Source of the DNA: Saprospiraceae bacterium
GTDB lineage: Bacteria; Bacteroidota; Bacteroidia; Chitinophagales; Saprospiraceae
Direction of reading: 5' to 3'
Assembly: GCA_016710235.1 (NCBI GenBank)
Contig: JADJLG010000001.1
Span: 2,283,501 to 2,347,500, forward strand
DNA: 64,000 bases
The stretch's first letter is position 1. Each line of letters begins with the position of its first letter. The translations under genes and the position numbers were made by a program. Under the pieces are notes generated by a model, which saw only the letters and a program-made list of their open reading frames with translations, did not search any database and was not told the origin of the DNA. Shown piece by piece: positions 26,641 through 35,256 of this stretch.

Positions 26641-27987
26641 TTATTTTAATGCCAACTTCAAATAATTTTGAGCGATGTCATAACCCATCGCCGCTCCTTC
26701 TTCAATACTTGTTCGGAAGTGAACCGAGCCGGTAAGATCTATGAATGAGGCTTCCTTTGCTAATTCATGAAAAGATGAAAAGTATTTCTGCTTTACGCGA
26801 AGGTTAGTCCTTTTAGCTTGTGTATAATCCATGAATTCATACCTGTAACCAAAAGTGCGAGACAATATCTCTGATGCATTGTAATATACCACAGCATCAT
26901 CAGATACGAATTCCGGAGTCGGTTGACTTGAAACAGGTGGTATGAAAAACTTCTGGATGAAGGTCCTGATGTATGTGGAAGGCCGCATCAGCTTATATGT
27001 GTATTTCTGTTGATAAGCTGCAACCATAGCATCATGATTTGACCACGACAAAAGACATATAGCTTCAAGAGTCTGAGTAAAATTCAATTCAGCACTTTCG
27101 CAAAGCTGCAACAATAGCCATGAGGTATGACAAATGGCTGAAGCTTTTGGATCCATCTCACCATTATAGTAATCAAGCAAATCCAACTCGGCTTGGCTCA
27201 GATTTGTTGATTTCTGATAAGCCTCGAAAGCTTCGGTGTACATGATTGAATTTGGATCTGGGCTGTAAGCCAATATTTTGGACGGGCTCACGCTTGAGAC
27301 ACTTTCTGTGAGGATCGTTCTGGTTCCACCCCAATAGGGCAGGAGTGGATTGGGAGAATAGTCAGGAGGTGTAGGTACCCACATTCCTGGACTTTGGGGT
27401 AAAGTATAGCCTTTGATATAATTTTGCAAAAAAGCCGCATCTTGTCCATCAGTAGTAGAAAAATTGTAAATCTCTGAGCCTCTTTTCGCTCCTAAGAGGA
27501 GTGATCTGTGCACAATGTTGGAATCAATGCCTAAGGATAGTTTAGTGACCCAGTTTTGGTACATATTCTCTAATAAATCAAGGTTTGACGAGCCGGCTGC
27601 ACCATAGAGCGATTGTGCCAGCGTCAACATTGCTCGGTTGTACACGAGTCCATAATTGTATTCCAATTCAGGATCTCCTTGGCTCAGCTGAGTTTGAAAA
27701 CCGCCTACACGGTTTTGTAGAGATTTGTATTCAGGCAAAGCAGGTATGACATTTTCATACATGGTCAATGCCATATAACTCAATGCTCTAGCGGTGACCG
27801 GGTCTGAATAACCGTTGACCCTGCTACTCAGCAAAAGGCTCATTTCAAACCAGTCAGTAAGCATCTTTGGATCAGCAGATTGAAGTGAGGTGGGTGGTAC
27901 AGGTGATGGCTCTTTGCGGCACGAAGTGACGAAAGCGCTGAAAGCGAGGAGCAGACAGGCTGCTACGTTCGACCTGAATCGTTTCAT
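26641..27987 (-). CDS. Vanadium haloperoxidase/PAP2-like lipoprotein lacking key active-site residues
   Basis: The 448-residue product starts with a lipoprotein signal (lipobox FVTSC near residue 23). The fold is that of Bacteroidota vanadium-dependent haloperoxidase-like lipoproteins: a helical N-terminal half, then the KLMRPSTYIR motif (Lys and Arg-Pro kept) and the final SVHFRTSIEEG motif (His kept). But the PEYPSGH/PAAH motif reads PEFVSDDAV, so the catalytic acid-base His is Asp, and the Ser-Arg before the last His motif reads Ile-Asp, so a vanadate-binding Arg is also gone. The protein may bind rather than turn over its ligand. It follows the thioredoxin-fold gene by 119 bases, and that gap holds its own -7 box TATGTTTG. 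Confidence 0.78.
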   Translation of the reverse strand: MKRFRSNVAACLLLAFSAFVTSCRKEPSPVPPTSLQSADPKMLTDWFEMSLLLSSRVNGYSDPVTARALSYMALTMYENVIPALPEYKSLQNRVGGFQTQLSQGDPELEYNYGLVYNRAMLTLAQSLYGAAGSSNLDLLENMYQNWVTKLSLGIDSNIVHRSLLLGAKRGSEIYNFSTTDGQDAAFLQNYIKGYTLPQSPGMWVPTPPDYSPNPLLPYWGGTRTILTESVSSVSPSKILAYSPDPNSIMYTEAFEAYQKSTNLSQAELDLLDYYNGEMDPKASAICHTSWLLLQLCESAELNFTQTLEAICLLSWSNHDAMVAAYQQKYTYKLMRPSTYIRTFIQKFFIPPVSSQPTPEFVSDDAVVYYNASEILSRTFGYRYEFMDYTQAKRTNLRVKQKYFSSFHELAKEASFIDLTGSVHFRTSIEEGAAMGYDIAQNYLKLALK

Positions 27988-28035
27988 ATTCTAAAGATTT
28001 AACTGTTTACATGGGCTAAAATGCCCAATCAAACA

Positions 28036-28043
28036 CAAACATA
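28036..28043 (-). promoter_or_regulatory. Promoter -7 element for the haloperoxidase-like gene
   Basis: On the minus strand this reads TATGTTTG, a full TAnnTTTG match, about 48 bases before the ATG at 27987. No clear -33 box is seen. Confidence 0.35.
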
Positions 28044-28106
28044 TTACATTTTTATTTAATGTGTAAGTATTTGATAAAATATTTTCCTTTTTGCAGCTAA
28101 AATCTA

Positions 28107-29522
28107 CTATTTTTTTTCGTTTGCTTTGAATTTGAACAGTTTTTCCATTACATCGCCCAACTGTTCGATGGCGATTTTTTTGGTCAAGATCTTTTTGTTT
28201 TCATCCAATATATAAACCTGGGGAGTGCTTTTTACGTCGTAGAGTATCCTAAAATTTGAAGAATGTGTAGGATCACTTGTGTTGATCCAGTTATCCATAT
28301 GAAGGGATTCAACTCCTTCCCAACATGATTTTTCATCTTTACCTACTTTGTTGCAAAGGGCAAATATTTCTACTCCTTTTGACTTATACTCGTTATAAAA
28401 CTTGATCAATTCAGGCATCGAATGCTTGCAATGGGAACAATCAGGAGCCCAAATGACGAATACCGTATATGGCGAATTAACACTATGTAGCGTGATAGGA
28501 GTTCCATCTTGTTTGAAAACTTTGATGTCGGGGGCAATTTTGTCGATAAGCAAAGGCTTCAAGGCTTTGGCATCCTGGACAATTTTGGCTAAAGTTTCTG
28601 CATCAACCCAAGGAGCTTTCCCTGCTCCATAATACTTTTCGGCGAGGTGTACATAAACCCCATCCATCCCAACATACTTGCTATTGCCATAGTTATTGAG
28701 TGAAGAAGACAATAAATATTTATATAATTCACCCTTCTCCGGGCATTTTGAAAAGATATAATCCAAAGCTTGATTGATTGAATCAGGGACCTGTGCAGTA
28801 AGTTTGGTTAGGTAACGGTCAATTTTATTATGAAAAAGCGGTAATCTGACCGCCCGATCGTCTGTAAAGTCAACGAAATCAAAATAATGCGTTCTATAAT
28901 AGAGGAAAGCTTTCTCATCTTTTTCCATTTGTGTGGTGCCTTCGAACACTGGAATATCGACATCCAAAGACCATCTGATCAGTGTAGAAAGTACACTTTT
29001 GTCCCTCGTCTTAAGAATTAGGTTTTGTTTGTTCTTGACCTCAGTATCCAAGTTAGCAAGTCGCTGTTTGATCGGAGCCTGCTTCAAACTATCAGTTTCT
29101 GACCTTAACTTGCCTTGTAATGAATCAGCTTCAGAACGTCTAGATGAGACGAAATCTACATATTCTATGAATTCTTCATTCAGTTTGCTATCCTTATACT
29201 TAAGTTTTCCGCTGAGATCATCTGCACTGGTCCGGATACTAAAATTTTGTTTTCCACTTTCAACCAGCATCTGGAAATAATCATTGTCTGGTCTCGTAAC
29301 TATCAGATACATGCCTGGTTCGAGTTCGTCTTTTCCTTGAAAAATAAATTCTCCATTCTTCCCGATAGCGGTATCTTTCAAATATTGCTTTTCTCCATAG
29401 TGATACCCTAACATCAGAGTATCGTTGGGGTAATTGTCTATGGTAACTTTTATTTTGTAAGCCTGACTAAAGACAGCCTGGACAAACATTAAGTGGATAA
29501 TAAATAATGTGATTCTGTTCAT
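28107..29522 (-). CDS. Thioredoxin-fold lipid/periplasmic thiol-disulfide protein with DUF4369 domain
   Basis: The 471-residue product has a signal peptide (about 1-20), an N-terminal DUF4369-like beta domain (about 22-115), a helical middle (DUF5106-like), and a C-terminal AhpC/TSA-thioredoxin domain with the redox motif APDCSHCKHSMPEL (CXXC). This architecture is frequent in Bacteroidota, where such ResA/TlpA-like proteins reduce or oxidise thiols in the periplasm. The cis-Pro region is STPQVYILDENK. The specific partner is unknown. It lies downstream of pyrB by 117 bases, and whether it has its own promoter is unclear. Confidence 0.88.
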   Translation of the reverse strand: MNRITLFIIHLMFVQAVFSQAYKIKVTIDNYPNDTLMLGYHYGEKQYLKDTAIGKNGEFIFQGKDELEPGMYLIVTRPDNDYFQMLVESGKQNFSIRTSADDLSGKLKYKDSKLNEEFIEYVDFVSSRRSEADSLQGKLRSETDSLKQAPIKQRLANLDTEVKNKQNLILKTRDKSVLSTLIRWSLDVDIPVFEGTTQMEKDEKAFLYYRTHYFDFVDFTDDRAVRLPLFHNKIDRYLTKLTAQVPDSINQALDYIFSKCPEKGELYKYLLSSSLNNYGNSKYVGMDGVYVHLAEKYYGAGKAPWVDAETLAKIVQDAKALKPLLIDKIAPDIKVFKQDGTPITLHSVNSPYTVFVIWAPDCSHCKHSMPELIKFYNEYKSKGVEIFALCNKVGKDEKSCWEGVESLHMDNWINTSDPTHSSNFRILYDVKSTPQVYILDENKKILTKKIAIEQLGDVMEKLFKFKANEKK

Positions 29523-29639
29523 GAAATGGAAAGCTTTCTTCTCTGGGATTAAAAAAATTGTGCCAACTGCTTAATAATACGTGAAGAAACATATTTAGTT
29601 GCCTTTTTGCGTGATGCAGGCAGAGATATTAACATTTCT

Positions 29640-30578
29640 TTAATTTGATAATGGGCGGTTGGCAAGAAGAAATAAAACTGCCATTCTGACCGCAACTCCG
29701 TTTTCCACCTGATTGAGTATAATAGAGTGCTTGCTATCAGCAGCATCTGTGGTTAGTTCAACTCCCCTGTTTATGGGACCGGGATGCATCAGGATAATTT
29801 CTTTGTCAAGACTGTCGAGAAGTGCTCTATCAATCCCAAAATACTGTTGGTACTCTCGGGCAGATGGAAAATATTGAAGATCCTGCCTTTCAGTTTGAAT
29901 ACGCAAGACATTGGCTACATCACACCATTTCAGAGCTTCTTTGACCTGGTATGTTTGTTCTACACCAAGTGATTGGATAAACTTGGGTAAGAGTGTAGGT
30001 GGACCACAAACTTTCACCTTTGCCCCCATTTTGCGCAGTAACAAGATATTAGAAAGAGCCACTCTGGAATGTAGTACATCACCTATAATGGCTACTTTGA
30101 TGTCTTGCAATGTGCCTTTTTTCTCCCTGATTGAAAATGCATCTAGCAAAGCTTGGGTTGGATGTTCATGTGTGCCATCACCGGCATTGATCACTTGAGC
30201 GGGAATCCTCTCAGACAAAAATCTGGCAGCTCCTACAGATGGGTGCCGGACTACAATCATGTCCACTTTCATAGCCAGGATGTTTTGTACGGTATCCAGC
30301 AAGGTTTCACCTTTGCTGACTGAGGATCCTGAAGCAGAAAAATTGATGATGTCAGCAGAAAGTCTTTTTTCTGCCAGTTCAAATGAAAGCTTGGTCCTAG
30401 TTGAATTCTCAAAGAAGAGGTTTCCTATTGTTATATCTCTCAAAGAAGGCACTTTCTTTATCGGTCTTTGCAAGACTTCTTTAAACTGCTCTGCGGTCTG
30501 GAGAATGAGCTCTATATCTTGAACGCTTAGATCTTTAATGCCAATCAGATGTCTTCCTGTGAGAGTTTGGTTGGTCAT
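29640..30578 (-). CDS. pyrB: Aspartate carbamoyltransferase catalytic subunit
   Basis: PyrB joins carbamoyl phosphate and aspartate, the committed step of pyrimidine synthesis. The 312 residues show the carbamoyl-phosphate loop FFENSTRTKLSFE, the SSVSKGETLLDT loop that comes from the neighbouring subunit, VRHPSVGA, DGTHEHPTQALLD and the C-terminal HPGPINRGVE, all intact. It overlaps the end of pyrR by 4 bases (ATGA), so the two are coupled. No regulatory subunit gene (pyrI) is adjacent, which fits a class of ATCase found with PyrR. Confidence 0.96.
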   Translation of the reverse strand: MTNQTLTGRHLIGIKDLSVQDIELILQTAEQFKEVLQRPIKKVPSLRDITIGNLFFENSTRTKLSFELAEKRLSADIINFSASGSSVSKGETLLDTVQNILAMKVDMIVVRHPSVGAARFLSERIPAQVINAGDGTHEHPTQALLDAFSIREKKGTLQDIKVAIIGDVLHSRVALSNILLLRKMGAKVKVCGPPTLLPKFIQSLGVEQTYQVKEALKWCDVANVLRIQTERQDLQYFPSAREYQQYFGIDRALLDSLDKEIILMHPGPINRGVELTTDAADSKHSIILNQVENGVAVRMAVLFLLANRPLSN

Positions 30579-31147
30579 ATTTGTTTAGGTTCGGAGTCAA
30601 ACATTATGATCTTATCAGTATCACCTTCTTCAGACCATTTGACTTGTACGTAGGCTTCTTCCAGAGCGTCCACCCTCATACCAACATAGTTTGGCTGAAT
30701 AGGAAGGTGGCGGTTGAATCTTCGATCCACAAGAACCAATAATTCTACTGATGCTGGTCGTCCAAACTGTTGCAGGGCTTGTAATGCTGCCTGTATTGTC
30801 CTGCCGGTATATAGGACATCATCCACCAAAATAACTCTTTTATTTTCGATCAAAAAGTCAATTTCTGTGGAAGCGGCAGTCAGGATTTTGTTTCCTTTTC
30901 GAAAGTCGTCTCTAAAAAAAGTGATGTCTAACTTTCCGGAAAGAATTGCAAGCTTGGGGTCAAGTTGATATAATTTTTCTTTTAGGCGCTCAGCTAGCCA
31001 GACACCTTTGTTTTGTATGCCAATGATACATGACCCGGAAAAATCTCCATGGTGCTCCATCAACTGAAAACAAAGACGCTGGATGCTTCTTGTGAGGCTA
31101 TCTTTACTCGCGATTATTTTGCCTTTGCTTTTGGTAACTGCATTCAC
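30575..31147 (-). CDS. pyrR: PyrR: pyrimidine operon regulator/uracil phosphoribosyltransferase
   Basis: The protein has the type I phosphoribosyltransferase fold with the PRPP loop VILVDDVLYTGRTIQAAL and the PyrR-typical DITFFRDDFRK and RPASVELLVLVDRRFNRHLPI blocks. PyrR binds UMP/UTP and pyr mRNA to attenuate transcription in Firmicutes and also makes UMP from uracil. I see no clear attenuator upstream, so the regulatory role is unproven here. The start is uncertain: a TTG at 31156 lies inside the -7 box TATCTTTG (31154-31161), so the GTG at 31147, at the predicted transcript start, is preferred. It precedes pyrB with a 4-base overlap. Confidence 0.9.
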   Translation of the reverse strand: MNAVTKSKGKIIASKDSLTRSIQRLCFQLMEHHGDFSGSCIIGIQNKGVWLAERLKEKLYQLDPKLAILSGKLDITFFRDDFRKGNKILTAASTEIDFLIENKRVILVDDVLYTGRTIQAALQALQQFGRPASVELLVLVDRRFNRHLPIQPNYVGMRVDALEEAYVQVKWSEEGDTDKIIMFDSEPKQI

Positions 31148-31153
31148 AGGAAT

Positions 31154-31161
31154 CAAAGATA
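31154..31161 (-). promoter_or_regulatory. Promoter -7 element for pyrR-pyrB
   Basis: On the minus strand TATCTTTG matches TAnnTTTG exactly. It lies six bases before the GTG at 31147, so a leaderless or nearly leaderless message is implied. The -33 box is weak (TTCG about 19 bases upstream). Confidence 0.45.
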
Positions 31162-31369
31162 ATTCATTTTTGAGAAAACGAATGACGCATCTATATTGTT
31201 AGCTTATCTAAATGTCAATAAAATCAGGCTTTCTACGGATAAAATTTCAGTCAAATCATTTTATCTTCGCTTAATTTAATTGCATTTGGAGTGAATTGAG
31301 ATTGTCTTTAGAAGAATACTCTACCTCAATTCAATTCGTGCGTTCTTTTTAACCTTTAAAAAAATAAAG

Positions 31370-33700
31370 ATGAAGTTATCTCTAGGTATTTGCACTTTTC
31401 TTTGGATGAGCATCCAATTGTGTCAGGCACAAGTTGTGATTAATGAAATCATGTACAATCCGCCGGAAGCGGGCACTGATTATTTGGAATTCATCGAACT
31501 TTATAATCCCGGAAATTCAGACATTCCTTTAAAGGATTATAAGATCAAAGATGGTGTCACCTATACTTTCCCGGATACAATAATCAAAGCTCGATCATTT
31601 TATGTGATCTGTGGAAATCAACAAAAGTTTGATTCAATCTTTGGTTTTAAACCTGCCTTTTGGACAGGGACTTCTGCATTGGCAAATGGAGGTGAATTGG
31701 TTTCTATAGCGGACCCCAGCGGCAATCTAGTGGATTCAGTGAGGTATTCACCAGGCTTGGGAGGGTGGAACAGCAAAGCAAATGGCCAAGGCTATTCTCT
31801 AGAACTGTGTAGAGCAACAGCTGATAACTCTCAAGCAGGCTATTGGAAACCTTCCAATAGAAGTACTGGGTTTTCGATCGATGGAAAACAACTTTTCGCT
31901 TCGCCTAATATTGCCAACAATGTAGAATGTGCTGAATATACGATTGGCATAACCAACAATACGTTCAATCCCGCTCAAATTGAAATTTTCCAAGGCGAAC
32001 ATATCGAATGGCAAAATATCTCAGGGGTTAACAATGTCAATGGGAATTTGTCCACTTTCCCATTGAATCCTGAGGGTTTTGGTAATGGAAGCCTTTCAGG
32101 TTCAAACTGGAGTTATGTAAAACGATTTGACATTGTAGGAACATACCAGTACCAGTCCGATTCTGACCCTAATCAGCTTCATGGGATCATTACCGTGAAA
32201 CCACTGTCTGGTGGATATCCTGTCTATCCGATTGGTGTAGTCACATCGGTGAATTCATTAGGCGACGCAGATTCGTTGAACATAAATTGCCAACTTGATG
32301 GTGTAGTCTATGGTGTTAATTTGAGACCTCAGGGCCTTCAATTCACGCTCATAGATCAATACAACGATGGAATTGCAGTGTTCAGCCCAAATAAAAATTA
32401 CAGTTATACCGTTAAAGAAGGAGACAAAGTTTCAGTCAGAGGATCTATCTCCCAGTTCAATGGACTTATCCAAATCACACCCATCACAGCTCCTGATACG
32501 ATCATTTACATCTCATCCGGAAACAAACTTGTAGATCCTACAGTTGTGACCAATCTAAATGAATTAACCGAATCACAGTTGGTAACAATAAAAAATGTGC
32601 ACATAGAGAACCCAATCACTTGGAGTAACAATCCAACTGGATTTACAACCCGCGTAACTGACGGAGTGAATAGTTATGAAGTGAGAATCGATAATGACGT
32701 AGATCTTGTTTCAAAAAAAGCGCCGGGTGGAACATTCAATATTACTGGGATTGGAAGCCAATTTGACGGGGCAAGTCCTTATTTTGACGGATATCAGTTG
32801 ATGCCTAGGTATATTTCAGATATCAATCCATATGATCCTGAGGGAGGATTCTATAAGGCGTTAACTATTGGAAAAGTAACCACCTCAAACATTGAAGGAA
32901 AGGCAGATTCGCTAGGCGTGAAATGTGAACTGACCGGAATCGTTTATGGTATTGATCTCAATGGAAATCAAGGATTGCAATTTACCATAATTGATGCTAC
33001 AGGCGGAATTGGAGTTTTTTCAGGTCTTGAGTTTTTTGGATATGACGTGAAAGAAGGAGATTTGTTGACCGTGAGAGGGACCATTGATCAATTCAGGGGT
33101 TTGACTCAAATCAATCTTGATACATTATGGAAATTATCTTCTGACAATCCGCTGAAGTCGCCAAGCCTTGTAATCAAGTTGGATGAGTCAACTGAATCTG
33201 AGCTTGTTGAATTGAAAAATCTGACCCTCGTTAATCCTTCAGAATGGAAAGGTGACGGGTCTAGTTTTAACGTTACACTTACGGATGGGCTAAACCAATT
33301 TGTTATGCGCATTGATGATAATACTGATATTTCATCCAGTCCAGCCTCAGGTACTAAACTCAACCTGATAGGTCTCGGTGGACAGTTTGACTCTACTGAC
33401 CCTTTGACGGGAGATTATCAGATACTACCACGATATTCTTCTGATCTTCATTGGATAACTGCCAACGAAAATGTAAGTAAAGATGGATTAATCATTTATC
33501 CTAATCCGGTCCAGAACACTATTTATATCCAAGATGGGCAAAAAAGATCATGGAGCTATAAATTGCTGAACACTGGCGGCAGAACTGTAAAACATGGTTT
33601 TGCGATAGATCAAGTAAATGTCGTTGACTTGCCACCTGGTATGTACTTATTGAGGATGTCGAATGAGGAAGTAGAAACTTATTTTAAAATTATCAAATAA
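31370..33700 (+). CDS. Secreted lamin-tail protein with cupredoxin-like domain, duplicated OB-like domains and T9SS tail
   Basis: The 776-residue product has a signal peptide (ending CQAQ), a lamin-tail domain (about 22-135: INEIMYNPPEAGTDYLEFIELYN), and a cupredoxin-like domain (about 188-280: NTFNPAQIEIFQGEHIEWQN ... GTYQYQSDSDPN). Two copies of a unit of about 200 residues follow (about 288-480 and 500-690), each with GVVYG/GIVYG, GLQFT and VKEGD-x-x-x-VRG, resembling OB-fold modules of secreted nuclease-type proteins. A T9SS sorting domain closes it (IIYPNPVQNTIYI). The copper ligands of the cupredoxin part look lost (see findings). No nuclease core is visible. It ends 3 bases before the patatin gene, so the two probably share a message. 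Confidence 0.85.
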   Translation: MKLSLGICTFLWMSIQLCQAQVVINEIMYNPPEAGTDYLEFIELYNPGNSDIPLKDYKIKDGVTYTFPDTIIKARSFYVICGNQQKFDSIFGFKPAFWTGTSALANGGELVSIADPSGNLVDSVRYSPGLGGWNSKANGQGYSLELCRATADNSQAGYWKPSNRSTGFSIDGKQLFASPNIANNVECAEYTIGITNNTFNPAQIEIFQGEHIEWQNISGVNNVNGNLSTFPLNPEGFGNGSLSGSNWSYVKRFDIVGTYQYQSDSDPNQLHGIITVKPLSGGYPVYPIGVVTSVNSLGDADSLNINCQLDGVVYGVNLRPQGLQFTLIDQYNDGIAVFSPNKNYSYTVKEGDKVSVRGSISQFNGLIQITPITAPDTIIYISSGNKLVDPTVVTNLNELTESQLVTIKNVHIENPITWSNNPTGFTTRVTDGVNSYEVRIDNDVDLVSKKAPGGTFNITGIGSQFDGASPYFDGYQLMPRYISDINPYDPEGGFYKALTIGKVTTSNIEGKADSLGVKCELTGIVYGIDLNGNQGLQFTIIDATGGIGVFSGLEFFGYDVKEGDLLTVRGTIDQFRGLTQINLDTLWKLSSDNPLKSPSLVIKLDESTESELVELKNLTLVNPSEWKGDGSSFNVTLTDGLNQFVMRIDDNTDISSSPASGTKLNLIGLGGQFDSTDPLTGDYQILPRYSSDLHWITANENVSKDGLIIYPNPVQNTIYIQDGQKRSWSYKLLNTGGRTVKHGFAIDQVNVVDLPPGMYLLRMSNEEVETYFKIIK

Positions 33701-33703
33701 GAC

Positions 33704-34504
33704 ATGCGAATAGGCCTATGCTTGTCAGGAGGGGGTACTCGCGGGATATTTCATATCGGCGTACTCCAGGCATTGGAAGAGTACGACATTAAACCTGATA
33801 TAGTAGCAGGCTCTAGTGCTGGAGCATTGGTTGGAAGTTTTTTTTGTGCAGGCATTTCTGCTAAAGAAATGCTCAATGTCGCATTGAGCACAAGTTGGTT
33901 TCATTTTTTTAAACCTAAACTTCCAATCAATGGTCTCACCGGTTTGCATTATTTAGGGGATTTGGTAAAGAAGCATATCCCGCACAATAGTTTTGACAAA
34001 TTAAAGATACCACTTCGAATTACCGCTACAAATTTGAATACTGGATTATTAGAAGTGTTCGAATCAGGTGAGTTGAGCAGGCCTATCCGCGCTTCTTGTT
34101 CTGTCCCAATGTTGTTTAAGCCTGTTATGATTGGAACACAAATGTATCTCGATGGAGGTATATTGATGAATCTACCGGCTACCTTGTTGAGAAATTCTTG
34201 CGATTTTTTGATCGGGTCGAGTTTGTTTCCGCTTTGTGAAATGGATAAAAAACAGCTTTCTGGGTACATACCTTTGATGAGCAGATGCCTTGAATTGTCC
34301 GTAAATAGTAATTCTGCATATCAAAAACAAAAGTGCGACCTTTTGATTGAGACAGATGATCTCAGCAAGTATGGAAGATTTGATTTTAAATCTTCAAACC
34401 AAGTCTACCAACTTGGATACGAAACAGCAAGCAGAATTTTATCTCAAGCAGATATTCTCAGCTACCTTAAAGACGATTCACTTCAATTAAATCCAGGAAA
34501 ATAG
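33704..34504 (+). CDS. Patatin-like phospholipase
   Basis: The 266-residue protein is of the patatin/RssA type. It has the oxyanion loop SGGGTRG near the start, the nucleophile elbow GSSAG (Ser about residue 41), and the Asp of the catalytic dyad in YLDGGILMN. Both dyad residues are present. There is no signal peptide, so it is likely a cytoplasmic lipid acyl hydrolase rather than a secreted one. It lies directly downstream of the lamin-tail cargo gene, a juxtaposition with no obvious functional reason. Substrate is unknown. Confidence 0.9.
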   Translation: MRIGLCLSGGGTRGIFHIGVLQALEEYDIKPDIVAGSSAGALVGSFFCAGISAKEMLNVALSTSWFHFFKPKLPINGLTGLHYLGDLVKKHIPHNSFDKLKIPLRITATNLNTGLLEVFESGELSRPIRASCSVPMLFKPVMIGTQMYLDGGILMNLPATLLRNSCDFLIGSSLFPLCEMDKKQLSGYIPLMSRCLELSVNSNSAYQKQKCDLLIETDDLSKYGRFDFKSSNQVYQLGYETASRILSQADILSYLKDDSLQLNPGK

Positions 34505-34513
34505 ATACCACAA

Positions 34514-35008
34514 TCATTGCATAGATGCAAGAAAAGCGCCATTGTTTTGTATATCTACAAGTATATTATCTTTAGTTGTAGTTGCCAGACGCAAGCCCAT
34601 GTAATCTACATGTACAGGAAAGGACTTGTGTAGTCTGTCTATCAATACTGCCACTTCCAATCTTTTGGGCAAAGATTGAAATAGAGGTTGAAAGGCAAAG
34701 AAAATAGTCCTGCCTGTATTCGCGACATCATCAATGATGATGATGACTTTATTGCTTATTTCTTTATTCTCCAAATCCAAACTTGCTTTGTCTTCGAGTG
34801 GAGCTGCAGGATTTAGCCGAATTCGGCCAATTTTCACAGGAAGTTGATGTATAGAATTTAGTTCAGCCTGAATCAAACCAGCCAATCTGAATCCATTGTT
34901 GTTAATCCCAGCTAGAATGATGTAGGGTTCATCTGCATGGCGCTCAATGATTTCAGCAGCCATTCTGCGAATTTTAAAAACGATTTGCTCATGCTGAAGA
35001 ATTACCAT
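34514..35008 (-). CDS. PyrR-like phosphoribosyltransferase
   Basis: The 164-residue product has the phosphoribosyltransferase PRPP loop IIIIDDVANTGRT, an AGINNNGFRLA segment and RLEVAVLIDRLHKSFPVHVDYMG, closely parallel to PyrR. It lacks the DITFFRDD element of the true PyrR at 30575, having RIRLNPAAP instead. It may salvage a base other than uracil or act as a regulator; this cannot be decided by eye. The gene is convergent with patatin (9 bases apart). Its -7 box TAACTTTG (35013-35020) almost touches the ATG. Confidence 0.82.
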   Translation of the reverse strand: MVILQHEQIVFKIRRMAAEIIERHADEPYIILAGINNNGFRLAGLIQAELNSIHQLPVKIGRIRLNPAAPLEDKASLDLENKEISNKVIIIIDDVANTGRTIFFAFQPLFQSLPKRLEVAVLIDRLHKSFPVHVDYMGLRLATTTKDNILVDIQNNGAFLASMQ

Positions 35009-35012
35009 AATA

Positions 35013-35020
35013 CAAAGTTA
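35013..35020 (-). promoter_or_regulatory. Promoter -7 element for PyrR-like gene
   Basis: On the minus strand this reads TAACTTTG, four bases before the ATG at 35008, implying a leaderless message. The -33 region has no clear TTG. Confidence 0.4.
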
Positions 35021-35256
35021 CACTTTTTTGTCACTTGGAAAGTTTGATAGGGTCCAGCCATTTGACCTTTAGTGTCCAGATTTCTCGGGTACAATGGGAG
35101 CAGATTTTTAGGAAAACTTATATCTTTAAGCTTGATTGCTTATTTCGGTGAATTGGAATAGGGAGATTGGGTCGAATTTGACATCATTTTTCACAAACAG
35201 ATTCATAGATAAATCATGCAGGATAAAAATTATCAAGTACCGAAAAAATTGATGAT

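Noticed and set aside
29549..29746. A 65-codon minus-strand frame at the end of pyrB
   Set aside because: It is out of frame with pyrB over most of its length and has no sign of selection or family match.
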